Below are positions 26,669 to 35,344 of a stretch of 56,677 bases of DNA, in pieces. A program made the translations under genes and the position numbers. Below the pieces are notes generated by a model, which did not search any database, had not been told where the DNA came from, and saw only the letters and a list, made by a program, of their open reading frames with translations. The stretch comes from Moritella sp. JT01 (GTDB lineage Bacteria; Pseudomonadota; Gammaproteobacteria; Enterobacterales; Moritellaceae), in NCBI RefSeq assembly GCF_001574435.1, contig NZ_LOCN01000019.1, positions 235,019 to 291,695 on the forward strand. Direction: 5' to 3'. Positions within the stretch are counted from its first letter, which is position 1. Each line of letters begins with the position of its first letter.

Positions 26669-27217
26669 TTATGTGTTACTTTCGATTTCTAATATCTGAA
26701 TAATTGCATTTAGCTCTTTGGTTGGGGTTTTGTCATATATTTTTCTAGCCCAATCTAATGCGGTGAACCCATTTTTCGTTTTAGCATTAATATCTATTCC
26801 ATGTTTCAGTAAGAATAAGACATTATCTTTATTTTTAAGTAAGACTGCTGAATGTAGCGCGTTTATATTACGATTACTGAAATGATTTACACCATTAATA
26901 TCTAATCCATTTTCTAAAAAAATTTCTGCTGTCTGATATTTGTAATCATTTGAACCATTCAATATAAATTCAATACCCGAATTTTGTTGTAATTGCTGAA
27001 TATCATTTTCTGTAGTTCGAAAGTGTTCTAAATAAAATTTACTGGCATCATTAAATAAATTAGCGTCTGTACTGCCATTACCATTATTATCAGAGTATGA
27101 AATCAGGTGTTCAATATTCATAGTTTCTAAAGCATATACAATTATGGAACTGGATATAAGTACTATTGAGAGTGATGATATTAATAGTGTTTTTTTTATT
27201 TTAGCTTTTAACACCAT
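26669..27217 (-). CDS. ankyrin-repeat protein with an N-terminal membrane/signal segment
   Basis: This 182-aa protein begins with a hydrophobic segment (KKTLLISSLSIVLISSSIIV) preceded by Lys residues, so it is probably exported or membrane-anchored. Residues ~88-175 hold two to three ankyrin repeats, for example NINALHSAVLLKNKDNVLFL with LKHGIDINAKTKNGFTALDW. Base composition is clearly lower in G+C than its neighbours. Its ATG overlaps by 10 bases the restored end of the frameshifted gene upstream, so the two were an operon. Ankyrin proteins occur as partners or immunity proteins of secreted effectors, but this role is only inferred here. Confidence 0.75.
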   Translation of the reverse strand: MVLKAKIKKTLLISSLSIVLISSSIIVYALETMNIEHLISYSDNNGNGSTDANLFNDASKFYLEHFRTTENDIQQLQQNSGIEFILNGSNDYKYQTAEIFLENGLDINGVNHFSNRNINALHSAVLLKNKDNVLFLLKHGIDINAKTKNGFTALDWARKIYDKTPTKELNAIIQILEIESNT

Positions 27218-27680
27218 ATTTTTTCGACTCCAGGAAAAGATAAGTTATTATCGTTGTTAATAATATGAACTTGAGCATGATTAGTTACATTTATTAACGC
27301 TAATTGATGGATATTCTTTACACCAATTGCATTCCTGACAGACTCATAAATTTTTAGTTCGTGTAAATCGCTTGTGGGAACATGTTTGAACCAATGTTTT
27401 GCAGATTCTTACCTAACTTTTTTAATATTGCGGAGATACTTGTTGATCTAATTTTTGTTGGCATTATTGCTTTTATCAGAATATCAATAAAACCCATAGC
27501 ATAAGAAGCATCGACAGCTTCAACGAGTAATGCTTGTGCAAAACTCCTGACAGTGTTGCTTATAGATAATTCGTTAATGAGGGGATGGTGTACAGGTTGA
27601 AAAATAAATTTCAAAATTATAATTGTTTCTTCTTTACTATAAATTAGTTCGTCAGCACTATAAGATTTTGTAATTCCCAT
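27208..27680 (-). pseudogene. frameshifted gene of unknown function, upstream partner of the ankyrin gene
   Basis: From the ATG at 27680 the frame reads 108 codons (MGITKSYSADELIYSKEETI ...) to a stop at 27354. A shift of one base near 27403 lets it continue: KHWFKHVPTSDLHELKIYES, then VRNAIGVKNIHQLALINV, ending at 27208. The natural look of the second half, with no stop for 65 codons, argues for one ancestral 157-residue protein broken by a single-base deletion. I recall similar small proteins beside Rhs or type VI secretion cargo, but cannot verify it. A genuine 108-aa product is the alternative. Confidence 0.55.
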
Positions 27681-27781
27681 AAGGTTAAACCAAGTTGCAA
27701 CATGTAGTTATCAACTCTAACATTTCTCATGGAGAGTAAAGAGTGAAAAAAGTATGAATGTGTATCTGTTAAGTAAAATAG

Positions 27782-27871
27782 ATAAGCAGGCCATCGACCT
27801 GCTTATCTATTATTACTAGCCTAAAGCGACCTTTTAGCTCACACGCTTTTCACTCACTTTATCTACCAGAT
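27782..27871 (-). repeat. direct repeat copy B: intact dld 3' end with its terminator
   Basis: This copy contains the true end of the D-lactate dehydrogenase gene (stop at 27834) and the hairpin GATAAGCAGG/CCTGCTTATC just beyond it, which would terminate dld. It is in the same orientation as copy A (26551-26664), and the pair brackets about 1.1 kb holding the ankyrin gene and its frameshifted partner. Confidence 0.75.
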
Positions 27872-30671
27872 ACAATATCGAGCGATATTCAATTCCACTG
27901 TGCTCTGATAAACCAATCTCACAAGTACGGCTATTCGAATAACCCTCACTGCAATTACTCGGCACTTGACGTGCTAACGGTGATAATGCCGATGCGTTCA
28001 ATTCTGGGGTGGTAAAGCCTTTATCACCGGCAAAACCACAGCATTGAATGTCTTCTGGAATAATCACTTGTTGCGCACAAGCACGACTGACTTTTTCCAT
28101 TACACCCGCTAAACCTTGCTTACGTGAGGTACAGGTAATATGTAACATCACAGGCTCTGGTTGCGGGATAATATCAACATGCTGCATCACGAACTCAGCC
28201 ACAAAGCGGAATGGTTCATAAATCGAGATGTCTTTGGTCATCAGCTCAATACTGGTGCTTGCACACGGGCTAGTATCCATTAATACCGGTAATTTACCTT
28301 GCTCTGATGCTTCCCATAATGCGGCTTCTAACTGCGCTGATTTACTCAAGGCGGTATCCACAAAACCTTTACTCTTATACGGCATACCACAGCATTTTTC
28401 TGATAACTTGCTTGGCATAACCACTTCGATACCGGCTTTTTGTAATACAGCTTGCGTCACTTCAGCAAGTGGGCGGTTATCCATGGCATTCTTCGCTGTG
28501 CCCATATTACGTGCTGCACAACTTGGGAAGTAGACGACTTTTTTATGCGCCAGACCATCACTTGCTAATAGCTTCACTTTACCTGCGGCTTTCGGCATGC
28601 TCGGCGTCCATAATGGTACTGCGCCGCCACTGAGTTTTCGGGTGGCTTTGGTAACCGTACGCATTGCCTTGGACCCTAAAACAGTATGAATACCGTTAGC
28701 CACACTGAGTCCAGCTTGCGTGGCAGTGGTTACCCCAGCAAAGTGATCGCTACTCCAACGCGCGATAACGTTGGCGATTGGGGAATGTTGTTGGCGTAAC
28801 TTACGAATCAGGTCACCCGTATTAATATCTACTGGGCAGCGCTCTGCACATAAACCTGTCGCGGCGCAGGTATCAATACCTAAATATTTAAACGACTTTT
28901 CTAACTCAGCCAGACGTGCTGGATCTTCTTGGCTGCGTTGTAAGCGGCTGATCTCTCGGTATACGGTATTTCGTTGTCGGGGCGTTAGTGATAATTCACG
29001 TGACGGGCAAACCGGTTCACAGAAACCACATTCAATACATTTATCAATCAGTGCGTCTGCTGCTGGCATGACTTTTAAATCGGTAATATGGCTATTTTTA
29101 TTATCATTTAAGATCACGCCCGGGTTTAAAATACCTGTCTTATCAAAGATGCGTTTGATATCTTGCATCAAGGCATAACCTTCGCTGCCCCATTCAAGCT
29201 CGACATAAGGTGCCATGTTACGGCCTGTACCGTGCTCGGCTTTTAATGAGCCTTGATACTCGACCGCGACTAACTGCGCTACATCGTCCATGAAACCACT
29301 ATAACGGTTAATCTCTTTTTCTGTTTCGAATGCTTGGGTAAAAACAAAGTGTAAGTTGCCCGCTAATGCATGACCAAAGATGATGGCTTCATCATAATGG
29401 TATTTTTTAAATAAGATCTCTAAGTCACGTACCGCTGCGGCCAACTGTTCGATAGGAAAGGCTACATCTTCGATAATCACGGTTGTACCCACTTCACGTA
29501 CCGCGCCGACTGCGGGGAATAGCTCTTTACGGATCGCCCACAACTGATTATAGATCTTGGTATCGGTACTAAACTCAACCGCTTCAGTAGGATTGAATTG
29601 ATTAATCAAGGTGCTAATTTCGGCGATTTGTTGGTTTAATGATGTTTCATTTTCAGCGTGGATCTCAACCAATAATGCAGCGGCTTCGGTATTGTGTTCA
29701 GCGGCAAGCTGAGTGATAAAGGTTGGCATTCCCGGTTTATCTGCCACCGAGTTTAAGGCGCGATTATCCATTAATTCCACCGCCGCAATACTGGTATTAG
29801 CAAGTGCGCTTACGGCTAAACAGGTTTGTTCAATATCGGCAAACAAATACAGACCTGTGGCTTTAAAGCTATGGTCGATCACCGTATTGTAAGTGACATC
29901 GGCAATGAAACCCAATGTGCCTTCCGAGCCAATAAATAAATGCTGTAACACATCAATTGGATCGCTGTAATCGGTTAATGAGTTAAGGCTATAACCTGTG
30001 GTGTTTTTAAGGCGATATTTGTGGCGGATCTTGTCGGCCAATGCAGTATTGTCTTTACACGCTTGTGCAAGGTTAGTGAGATCATCGAGCATCTCTTTAT
30101 GACTGATTTTAAATTGCGCTACGCTATCGCTATCTAACGTATTCAGTACCGTACCGTCGGCAAGTACAACTGTCATGCCCGCTAAGGTTTGGTAACTGTT
30201 TTGCGCAGTACCACAACACATTCCTGATGAATTGTTTGCGGCAATACCTCCGATCTTACAGGTATTGATAGAGGCTGGATCCGGACCGATCTTACGTTGA
30301 TAAGGGGCTAAGATCTTATTCGCGTCAGCACCGATAATACCCGGTTGTAGCCAGATCTGTTTGCCGTTGTCTAAGACTTTATGTTCGCGCCAATCAGAGG
30401 TAAGCATGATCAGTACCGAGTCTGATAATGCTTGACCGGATAAGCTAGTGCCTGCCGCGCGGAATGTCACGGGGATTGCCATGTCATAGCAAGTTTTAAT
30501 TACCAATACCATTTCGTCTAAGCTGGCAAGTTGTAAGATCAATTTTGGGATTAAACGATAAAAACTGGCATCCGTACCGTAAGCGAGTGTCAGTGTTGGG
30601 TCGGTGATAATACGTTTTTCATCAATGGACTGGCGTAATGTGTTAATTAGTATGTGGTAAGGGTCAGACAT
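27834..30671 (-). CDS. FAD-binding and Fe-S D-lactate dehydrogenase (Dld-II type)
   Basis: This 945-aa enzyme joins a glycolate-oxidase GlcD-like FAD domain (residues ~1-500; FRAAGTSLSGQAL and GSEGTLGF are FAD-site blocks) to an iron-sulfur half. Two 4Fe-4S motifs are clear, CIECGFCEPVCP near 540 and CAATGLCAERCP near 600. Two CCG domains follow (CCGMPYKSKG, CCGFAGDKGF). Such proteins oxidise D-lactate or similar 2-hydroxy acids to the keto acid and pass electrons to quinone. AGGAG lies 7 bases before the ATG. It is divergent from a LysR gene and belongs with lctP and lldEFG nearby. D-2-hydroxyglutarate or glycolate are alternative substrates. Confidence 0.88.
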   Translation of the reverse strand: MSDPYHILINTLRQSIDEKRIITDPTLTLAYGTDASFYRLIPKLILQLASLDEMVLVIKTCYDMAIPVTFRAAGTSLSGQALSDSVLIMLTSDWREHKVLDNGKQIWLQPGIIGADANKILAPYQRKIGPDPASINTCKIGGIAANNSSGMCCGTAQNSYQTLAGMTVVLADGTVLNTLDSDSVAQFKISHKEMLDDLTNLAQACKDNTALADKIRHKYRLKNTTGYSLNSLTDYSDPIDVLQHLFIGSEGTLGFIADVTYNTVIDHSFKATGLYLFADIEQTCLAVSALANTSIAAVELMDNRALNSVADKPGMPTFITQLAAEHNTEAAALLVEIHAENETSLNQQIAEISTLINQFNPTEAVEFSTDTKIYNQLWAIRKELFPAVGAVREVGTTVIIEDVAFPIEQLAAAVRDLEILFKKYHYDEAIIFGHALAGNLHFVFTQAFETEKEINRYSGFMDDVAQLVAVEYQGSLKAEHGTGRNMAPYVELEWGSEGYALMQDIKRIFDKTGILNPGVILNDNKNSHITDLKVMPAADALIDKCIECGFCEPVCPSRELSLTPRQRNTVYREISRLQRSQEDPARLAELEKSFKYLGIDTCAATGLCAERCPVDINTGDLIRKLRQQHSPIANVIARWSSDHFAGVTTATQAGLSVANGIHTVLGSKAMRTVTKATRKLSGGAVPLWTPSMPKAAGKVKLLASDGLAHKKVVYFPSCAARNMGTAKNAMDNRPLAEVTQAVLQKAGIEVVMPSKLSEKCCGMPYKSKGFVDTALSKSAQLEAALWEASEQGKLPVLMDTSPCASTSIELMTKDISIYEPFRFVAEFVMQHVDIIPQPEPVMLHITCTSRKQGLAGVMEKVSRACAQQVIIPEDIQCCGFAGDKGFTTPELNASALSPLARQVPSNCSEGYSNSRTCEIGLSEHSGIEYRSILYLVDKVSEKRVS

Positions 30672-30835
30672 TGCAGGCTCCTAATAATACGGCTATTTTA
30701 TTTTTATTTTGTTGTTAATGTGCCACATTATATTTATTTAAATTTAGTTTTACATCCTAATGGCATAGTACCGAACTAGCACTATTTGATATACTAGCCC
30801 GATTACACATGACTGTTTCATAAAGTGGACCAATA

Positions 30836-31741
30836 ATGCGAAGTACCGACGATTTTTTAATTTTTTATCACCTAATCGAACAAGGTTCTTTTAGTAAAGC
30901 GGCTGATATTGTTGGTTTAACTAAGTCTGTGGTGAGTAAACACATTACCCGTTTAGAAAAAGAAATGGGTGTGCAACTGATCTTTCGTACCACGCGTAAA
31001 TTAACGCTAACGGAAGCCGGTAAAGTATTTTTTGAACATGCCAGAACCATTTACCAATCGGTGCAAGGTGCAGTCGATGCGATGAATGGGCTCGGGGATA
31101 GCTTATCCGGTTCTATTCGGTTAACCGTACCGACAGTGTCTGGTGAAATTATTCTAGCCGAAGCAATTGCCGATTTTAGTGCAAGTTATCCCGATATTCA
31201 TGTGCATATGGACTTAGATAATAGCTTTGTTGATTTAATTGATAACAACTTTGACTTGGCAATTCGTACTGGTGCATTACAAGATTCGAGCTATATTGCC
31301 CGCCGTCTAGTACAAGCACAATGGGTGATCTGCGCATCACCAACCTATTTAGCTAAAAATGGTACACCGAAGCGCCCCCAAGATTTAGACAAGTATAATT
31401 GTTTGGCCTACAGTCATCAGGAAAGCGGCGCGAATGAGTGGTTGTTCAAAGGGCGTGAAGAAAACTACAGCGTCAAAATATCAGGTAACTTCAGTACCAA
31501 TAACGCTGCCGCCTTACGTAAAGCGGCGTTATTCAATTTAGGCTTGATATACGTGCCTAAAGTGCTGGTGGCCGATGATTTACAAGCCGGAGCCTTGGTT
31601 GAAGTATTGCCAAAACAGGTGGCTAAGTCGTTAGGTATTTATGCCATTTACCCGTATACCAAACTTCAACCGTTAAAAGTGAAGCTGTTTATCGAACACA
31701 TTTATCAGTTTTACCAGCGCCAAGCTGATAACTTTAGTTAA
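30836..31741 (+). CDS. LysR-type regulator (first of two paralogues)
   Basis: This 301-aa protein has an N-terminal winged helix (residues ~1-60: GSFSKAADIVGLTKSVVSKH) and a periplasmic-binding-like effector domain. It is divergent from the D-lactate dehydrogenase gene, so control of that gene is likely. The protein is strongly similar along its length to the LysR at 40831-41733, including QLIFRTTRKLTLTEAG, which is shared word for word. An extended -10-like TGATATACT lies at 30787-30795. Confidence 0.92.
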   Translation: MRSTDDFLIFYHLIEQGSFSKAADIVGLTKSVVSKHITRLEKEMGVQLIFRTTRKLTLTEAGKVFFEHARTIYQSVQGAVDAMNGLGDSLSGSIRLTVPTVSGEIILAEAIADFSASYPDIHVHMDLDNSFVDLIDNNFDLAIRTGALQDSSYIARRLVQAQWVICASPTYLAKNGTPKRPQDLDKYNCLAYSHQESGANEWLFKGREENYSVKISGNFSTNNAAALRKAALFNLGLIYVPKVLVADDLQAGALVEVLPKQVAKSLGIYAIYPYTKLQPLKVKLFIEHIYQFYQRQADNFS

Positions 31742-31806
31742 ACGTTGACGAACGACCCAAAGAACATAAAAAAATAAATAATGAATAAATAGCGAGGAAG
31801 GATACG

Positions 31807-32736
31807 ATGCTTAAATACAGTGAGATGTTACTTGATCGTGCATCTAATCAACGCAAAAGCCCCGAATGGCTAGCGAGTCAAAAGAATAACAATAGCCGTT
31901 GGGTATTAACCCATTCAGATCAAAACTATTTTAACCAAGCAGATAATACACCGTTATTTTTAATTCTTGAGGCTGTCCAGCACCTTGATTTAGAGGCTGC
32001 TGTGTTTTTAGGGCTTGATGAAAATAATGATAATACGCCTTACTTTGCGTTGGACTTAACCCATGTTGATGACGCGTTATTCGCTGCCTTTTTGGTTGAT
32101 GGTGAGTTTAGCGATCTGCGTAAAGTCGCGGTGATACTGGATAACCAGTCGGCGTCATTATTGGCACTGGCACGTGGTTTAGGTTTTTGGCATCGTTCGC
32201 ATTGTTTTTGTGGGCGCTGTGGCAGTGCTAATAAATCGGTATCTGCAGGACATGCACGATTATGTACCAATCCAGATTGTCAGCATCAAACATTTCCACG
32301 TACCGATCCTGCGGTGATCATGATTGTGCGAAAGCAGTTTCCTGATGGTATTGAACGTTGTCTGTTAGGCCGTCAAGTCGAATGGCCAGAAGGCGTGTAC
32401 TCGACCTTGGCGGGTTTTGTTGATCCTGGTGAAACGTTAGAAACTGCCGTTGCCAGAGAAGTACAAGAAGAGTCGGGTATTCGCGTTACCAATGTGCAGT
32501 ACTTAGCCTCACAACCTTGGCCATTTCCATCCTCTATCATGTTAGGATTTATTGCCGATGCCAGCAGTGATGATATCCATGTTGATAAACAGGAAATCGA
32601 TGACGCCCGCTGGTTTTCCCGTGCTGAATTACAATCGTTCGGTAATTGGGGCGATGATGCTCCCGGCTTTAAAGTACCAAGACGCGATTCAATTTCGGGT
32701 TATTTAATTGATCACTGGGTTAGTTTGGGTGATTAA
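31807..32736 (+). CDS. nudC: NADH pyrophosphatase / NAD-cap hydrolase
   Basis: NudC hydrolyses NADH and removes NAD caps from RNA. The 309-aa protein carries the NudC zinc site (CGRCG, then CTNPDC, at ~residues 137-158) and the Nudix box GFVDPGETLETAVAREVQEE, continuing to SGI. The NudC-specific SQPWPFPSS motif follows at about 238. The length is greater than the E. coli protein (257) because of a longer N-terminal domain. AGGAAGGA lies just before the ATG. It follows the LysR gene by 65 bases and may be cotranscribed. Confidence 0.95.
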   Translation: MLKYSEMLLDRASNQRKSPEWLASQKNNNSRWVLTHSDQNYFNQADNTPLFLILEAVQHLDLEAAVFLGLDENNDNTPYFALDLTHVDDALFAAFLVDGEFSDLRKVAVILDNQSASLLALARGLGFWHRSHCFCGRCGSANKSVSAGHARLCTNPDCQHQTFPRTDPAVIMIVRKQFPDGIERCLLGRQVEWPEGVYSTLAGFVDPGETLETAVAREVQEESGIRVTNVQYLASQPWPFPSSIMLGFIADASSDDIHVDKQEIDDARWFSRAELQSFGNWGDDAPGFKVPRRDSISGYLIDHWVSLGD

Positions 32737-32797
32737 TTTTTGTCGTTGTGGGCTACTAGCGCATAGCCTATGCCGTCTATTCGCGTAATAAGTACTT

Positions 32798-32957
32798 GAA
32801 CTGGTTAAAGAATGTAAAGAAGCTTGTGGTCAAATATGACTTAAAGTCATAATTGATACTGGCGAATTTAAAGAAGCACATTTAATTAAACGTGCTAGCG
32901 GAATTTGTATCGATCCTGCTGCGTACTCATTGCCGATGCTTCTATTGGTTTCGTAGT
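32798..32957 (+). pseudogene. deoC: deoC (deoxyribose-phosphate aldolase) remnant
   Basis: One frame reads ELVKECKEACGQI, a TGA stop at 32837, then LKVIIDTGEFKEAHLIKRAS. This aligns with the middle of DeoC (E. coli: [30 protein letters not shown]). Similarity fades soon after and the frame stops at 32957. No start or catalytic Lys region remains, so it is a decayed fragment of about 50 codons. Confidence 0.7.
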
Positions 32958-33028
32958 CTTTACCGCAGAAGAAAGCAATAAATCCTTGATGTAAAATCCC
33001 ACTTATTTGCAGTAAGTGGGATTTTTTT
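32947..33028 (+). repeat. 82-bp direct repeat, copy 1, upstream of the porin gene
   Basis: It matches 34341-34422 at about 72 of 82 positions by eye. Its second half is a terminator: AAATCCCACTTA and TAAGTGGGATTT with loop TTTGCAG, followed by T7. The arms co-vary with copy 2 (CCCA/TGGG versus CCCG/CGGG), so both hairpins are kept. From 33029 to 33300 nothing else was recognised apart from the porin promoter region. Confidence 0.8.
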
Positions 33029-33300
33029 CATCCTCAATCCATTCCAATCAATTCTGTGCGCCAAAGCACCGCCGTTTTACTTCGTGTCGTCCCTGGTAAT
33101 AGGGATGGACGATAATCTGGTATTTTTACGAGTTACGGAGTATTAGATTCACTAATATACTGATAGCAAGCAAGGCAAAGTACACGTGCTATAGCTGAGG
33201 GTATTAATGACGCTTATAGATAGCGACGGCGTAAAACTTGTTTTTAATCTGCGGTTCAAAAAATTATTTAACTATCGACTAAACAAAACTGGAATTGTTC

Positions 33301-34266
33301 ATGACAAAAATAAATAAAGCATTATCTCTCACATTAGCAGCTATCGTATCTATGCCTACTCTTGCAGAGAGCATAAATACCGACGATTTTTCTTTTGGTG
33401 GACGTGTTGAAGCAAGGGCCGTACTTACAGACAGCGATTTTTCAGATGCATCTCGCGTTCGTTTAAACGGCCAAGGTAAGCATCAAATTAATGAAGATAT
33501 CACTGCTATTGGTAAATTTGAATTTGAAATAACACAAGATGAGAAAGAATCTGGTACGACTACCAAAAATAATACACGTTATTTATACGTTGGTGCCGAG
33601 ACTGCTTACGGTACTCTAACGTACGGTACTCAAGATAATGCTGTTACATACCTTACCGATTTTACCGATATGGCTGAATTCTTTAGTGGTTATACAAACG
33701 AAAACATAACAGCCAGTGGTGACAGATCTGAAGATACTGTTCTTTATAGCGTGACCAACGGTGATTTTAAATTCAATGCATCCGCTAACCTAAAAGCTAC
33801 GGAAAATGGCGGTGGTGTGATGGTTGCTTATCAATTACTTCCAAATATTGAAGTGAGTGCTGGTTATGCGGCAACAGAAGGTTTTGAGAAAAATACATCT
33901 AGCATAGTAGGTATTGATGAGACTGAATCATCAGATGTATACATGGTCGGTGCTCGTTACACTAAAGATGGCTTTTTACTTGCTGGGTTAGTACAAGCTG
34001 GTAGCTATGGCGGTTCTGACTTCAATGCCGTTGATGCATATGCCGCTTATGCATTTGGTAAAAACAATGTGAATGTTTTATATAATTACTACAGTGCCGA
34101 TGATACAAACGAATTAGATATTAACTTCGTTGCATTTGAATATGCTCGCTATATTGGTGACGTAGCTGCATATGCGAGTTATAAAGTTGCACTTAACTCT
34201 GATACTTCAGCAGGCTATAAATACAATGCAGATGAGTTTGTAGTTGGTGCTCGCTACTCTTTCTAA
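33301..34266 (+). CDS. outer-membrane porin, general trimeric type
   Basis: The 321-aa precursor has a signal peptide (KALSLTLAAIVSMPTLAES) and a beta-barrel of alternating polar and hydrophobic strands. It starts FSFGGRVEARA and ends in GARYSF with the C-terminal Phe that BAM recognises. The motif YVGAETAYGTLTYGTQDN matches the OmpC/OmpU-like group. The ATG at 33301 is preferred to the TTG at 33295, with GGA 6-8 bases before it. The protein would allow diffusion of small solutes. The gene stands alone between two copies of an 82-bp repeat. Confidence 0.88.
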   Translation: MTKINKALSLTLAAIVSMPTLAESINTDDFSFGGRVEARAVLTDSDFSDASRVRLNGQGKHQINEDITAIGKFEFEITQDEKESGTTTKNNTRYLYVGAETAYGTLTYGTQDNAVTYLTDFTDMAEFFSGYTNENITASGDRSEDTVLYSVTNGDFKFNASANLKATENGGGVMVAYQLLPNIEVSAGYAATEGFEKNTSSIVGIDETESSDVYMVGARYTKDGFLLAGLVQAGSYGGSDFNAVDAYAAYAFGKNNVNVLYNYYSADDTNELDINFVAFEYARYIGDVAAYASYKVALNSDTSAGYKYNADEFVVGARYSF

Positions 34267-34340
34267 CCCTGACTGATTCATTGGAATTGGCCTCTTATTG
34301 AGCGGCGTGTAACCAAGAGTTCGCGTTCGCTGCTTTTGTC

Positions 34341-34422
34341 GGTTTCTTAGTCTTGACCGCAGAATAAAATAATAAATCCTTTATGCTAAATCCCGCTTAT
34401 TTGCAGTAAGCGGGATTTTTTT
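34341..34422 (+). repeat. 82-bp direct repeat, copy 2, downstream of the porin gene
   Basis: Same order and orientation as copy 1. It contains the terminator AAATCCCGCTTA / TAAGCGGGATTT with loop TTTGCAG and a T7 tail (34388-34422), which would end porin transcription and separate it from the toxin-like gene that follows. Confidence 0.8.
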
Positions 34423-34504
34423 GATCGTTTAATATTGGTATTACTGTAAAATCCCCCCACAACCTAGCCCTATAAAACTAATATTTGGAAGTATTACTTA
34501 AAAT

Positions 34505-35197
34505 ATGATCGAGATTGAATATGCTATTGGTGAAATTAAAACGTCGATGTTTGTCGTAGAAGATTACATTTTTTACCTTATTGCGAAAGAGTGGATAAAG
34601 GCCGAAGATCTTAATGTGGGTGACAAAATATCCAGTTGCAGTGGTACTGTAGCAGAGATTTTATCCATTAATAAAATCGACGAACCACAATATCGTCCTG
34701 ATTTAAAACTGAGTCACAATCATCACTACTTTGTTACAACAAGTAGTGTGTCAGCTCATGACAAAATCAGTGCTGACGCCCCTGCTGATTCGCTTGAATC
34801 AATCGCATACCTGTTAGCAAACAAACCCTCTAATTTCCCTGATGGAACACCAACGGGTGATCATGCAGGTCCTTGGGCTGCAGCGAAATATATCAACTGT
34901 GATACCAGTGAAGAAGTCATCGGCTGGGGTCGTGCAAGTGACCATATGTGTGCTGAAGATGCCGCGATAAGTGATTTGAGACATAAGCTGGATGATGCTA
35001 TCGGATTACATCGAGGTAATGTCAAAATTTCACATGCCTACGTGAGAAAGTATACTCGCAAAGGTCGCTTCGTGAATAAAATGAGCCCTTGTACTCACTG
35101 CCGAGATAATTATGGCAGCTCGCTAAATGACATAACCATGGGAACAAGCAATGTCGCTAAAGAAGGCCGAGGGTATTTGGCTCCTGTAGGTAACTAA
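34505..35197 (+). CDS. orphan HINT-deaminase toxin module (C-terminal part of a polymorphic toxin)
   Basis: The 230-aa product starts in the middle of a HINT (pretoxin) domain: EWIKAEDLNVGDKI at ~29-42 and LSHNHHYFVTTSSVSAHD at ~69-86. The N-terminal catalytic Cys half is missing and the usual terminal His-Asn reads His-Asp. From about residue 110 a deaminase-fold toxin domain follows: C149-A-E in DHMCAEDAAI and P195-C-T-H-C199 in SPCTHCRDNYG, the zinc and catalytic motifs of the cytidine deaminase superfamily. No delivery domains, Rhs repeats or secretion genes adjoin it. No immunity gene is evident in 35198-35344. It looks like a displaced C-terminal cassette with a new start. Confidence 0.75.
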   Translation: MIEIEYAIGEIKTSMFVVEDYIFYLIAKEWIKAEDLNVGDKISSCSGTVAEILSINKIDEPQYRPDLKLSHNHHYFVTTSSVSAHDKISADAPADSLESIAYLLANKPSNFPDGTPTGDHAGPWAAAKYINCDTSEEVIGWGRASDHMCAEDAAISDLRHKLDDAIGLHRGNVKISHAYVRKYTRKGRFVNKMSPCTHCRDNYGSSLNDITMGTSNVAKEGRGYLAPVGN

Positions 35198-35282
35198 GGC
35201 TAATTTAAAATATTCACCGCTTAAGAGGTGGTCGAAATCGCGTGGCTATTTATTGAATATAGTCCCTTAACTACTCATGTGA

Positions 35283-35316
35283 AAAGGCCCCCAGCTAGAC
35301 TTAGCTGGGGGCCTTT
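35283..35316. terminator. bidirectional terminator between the toxin module and lldP
   Basis: AAAGGCCCCCAGCTA and TAGCTGGGGGCCTTT form a perfect 15-bp stem with a four-base loop. Confidence 0.88.
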
Positions 35317-35344
35317 GATTAATAAGCGTTATAAAGTGTACTTA

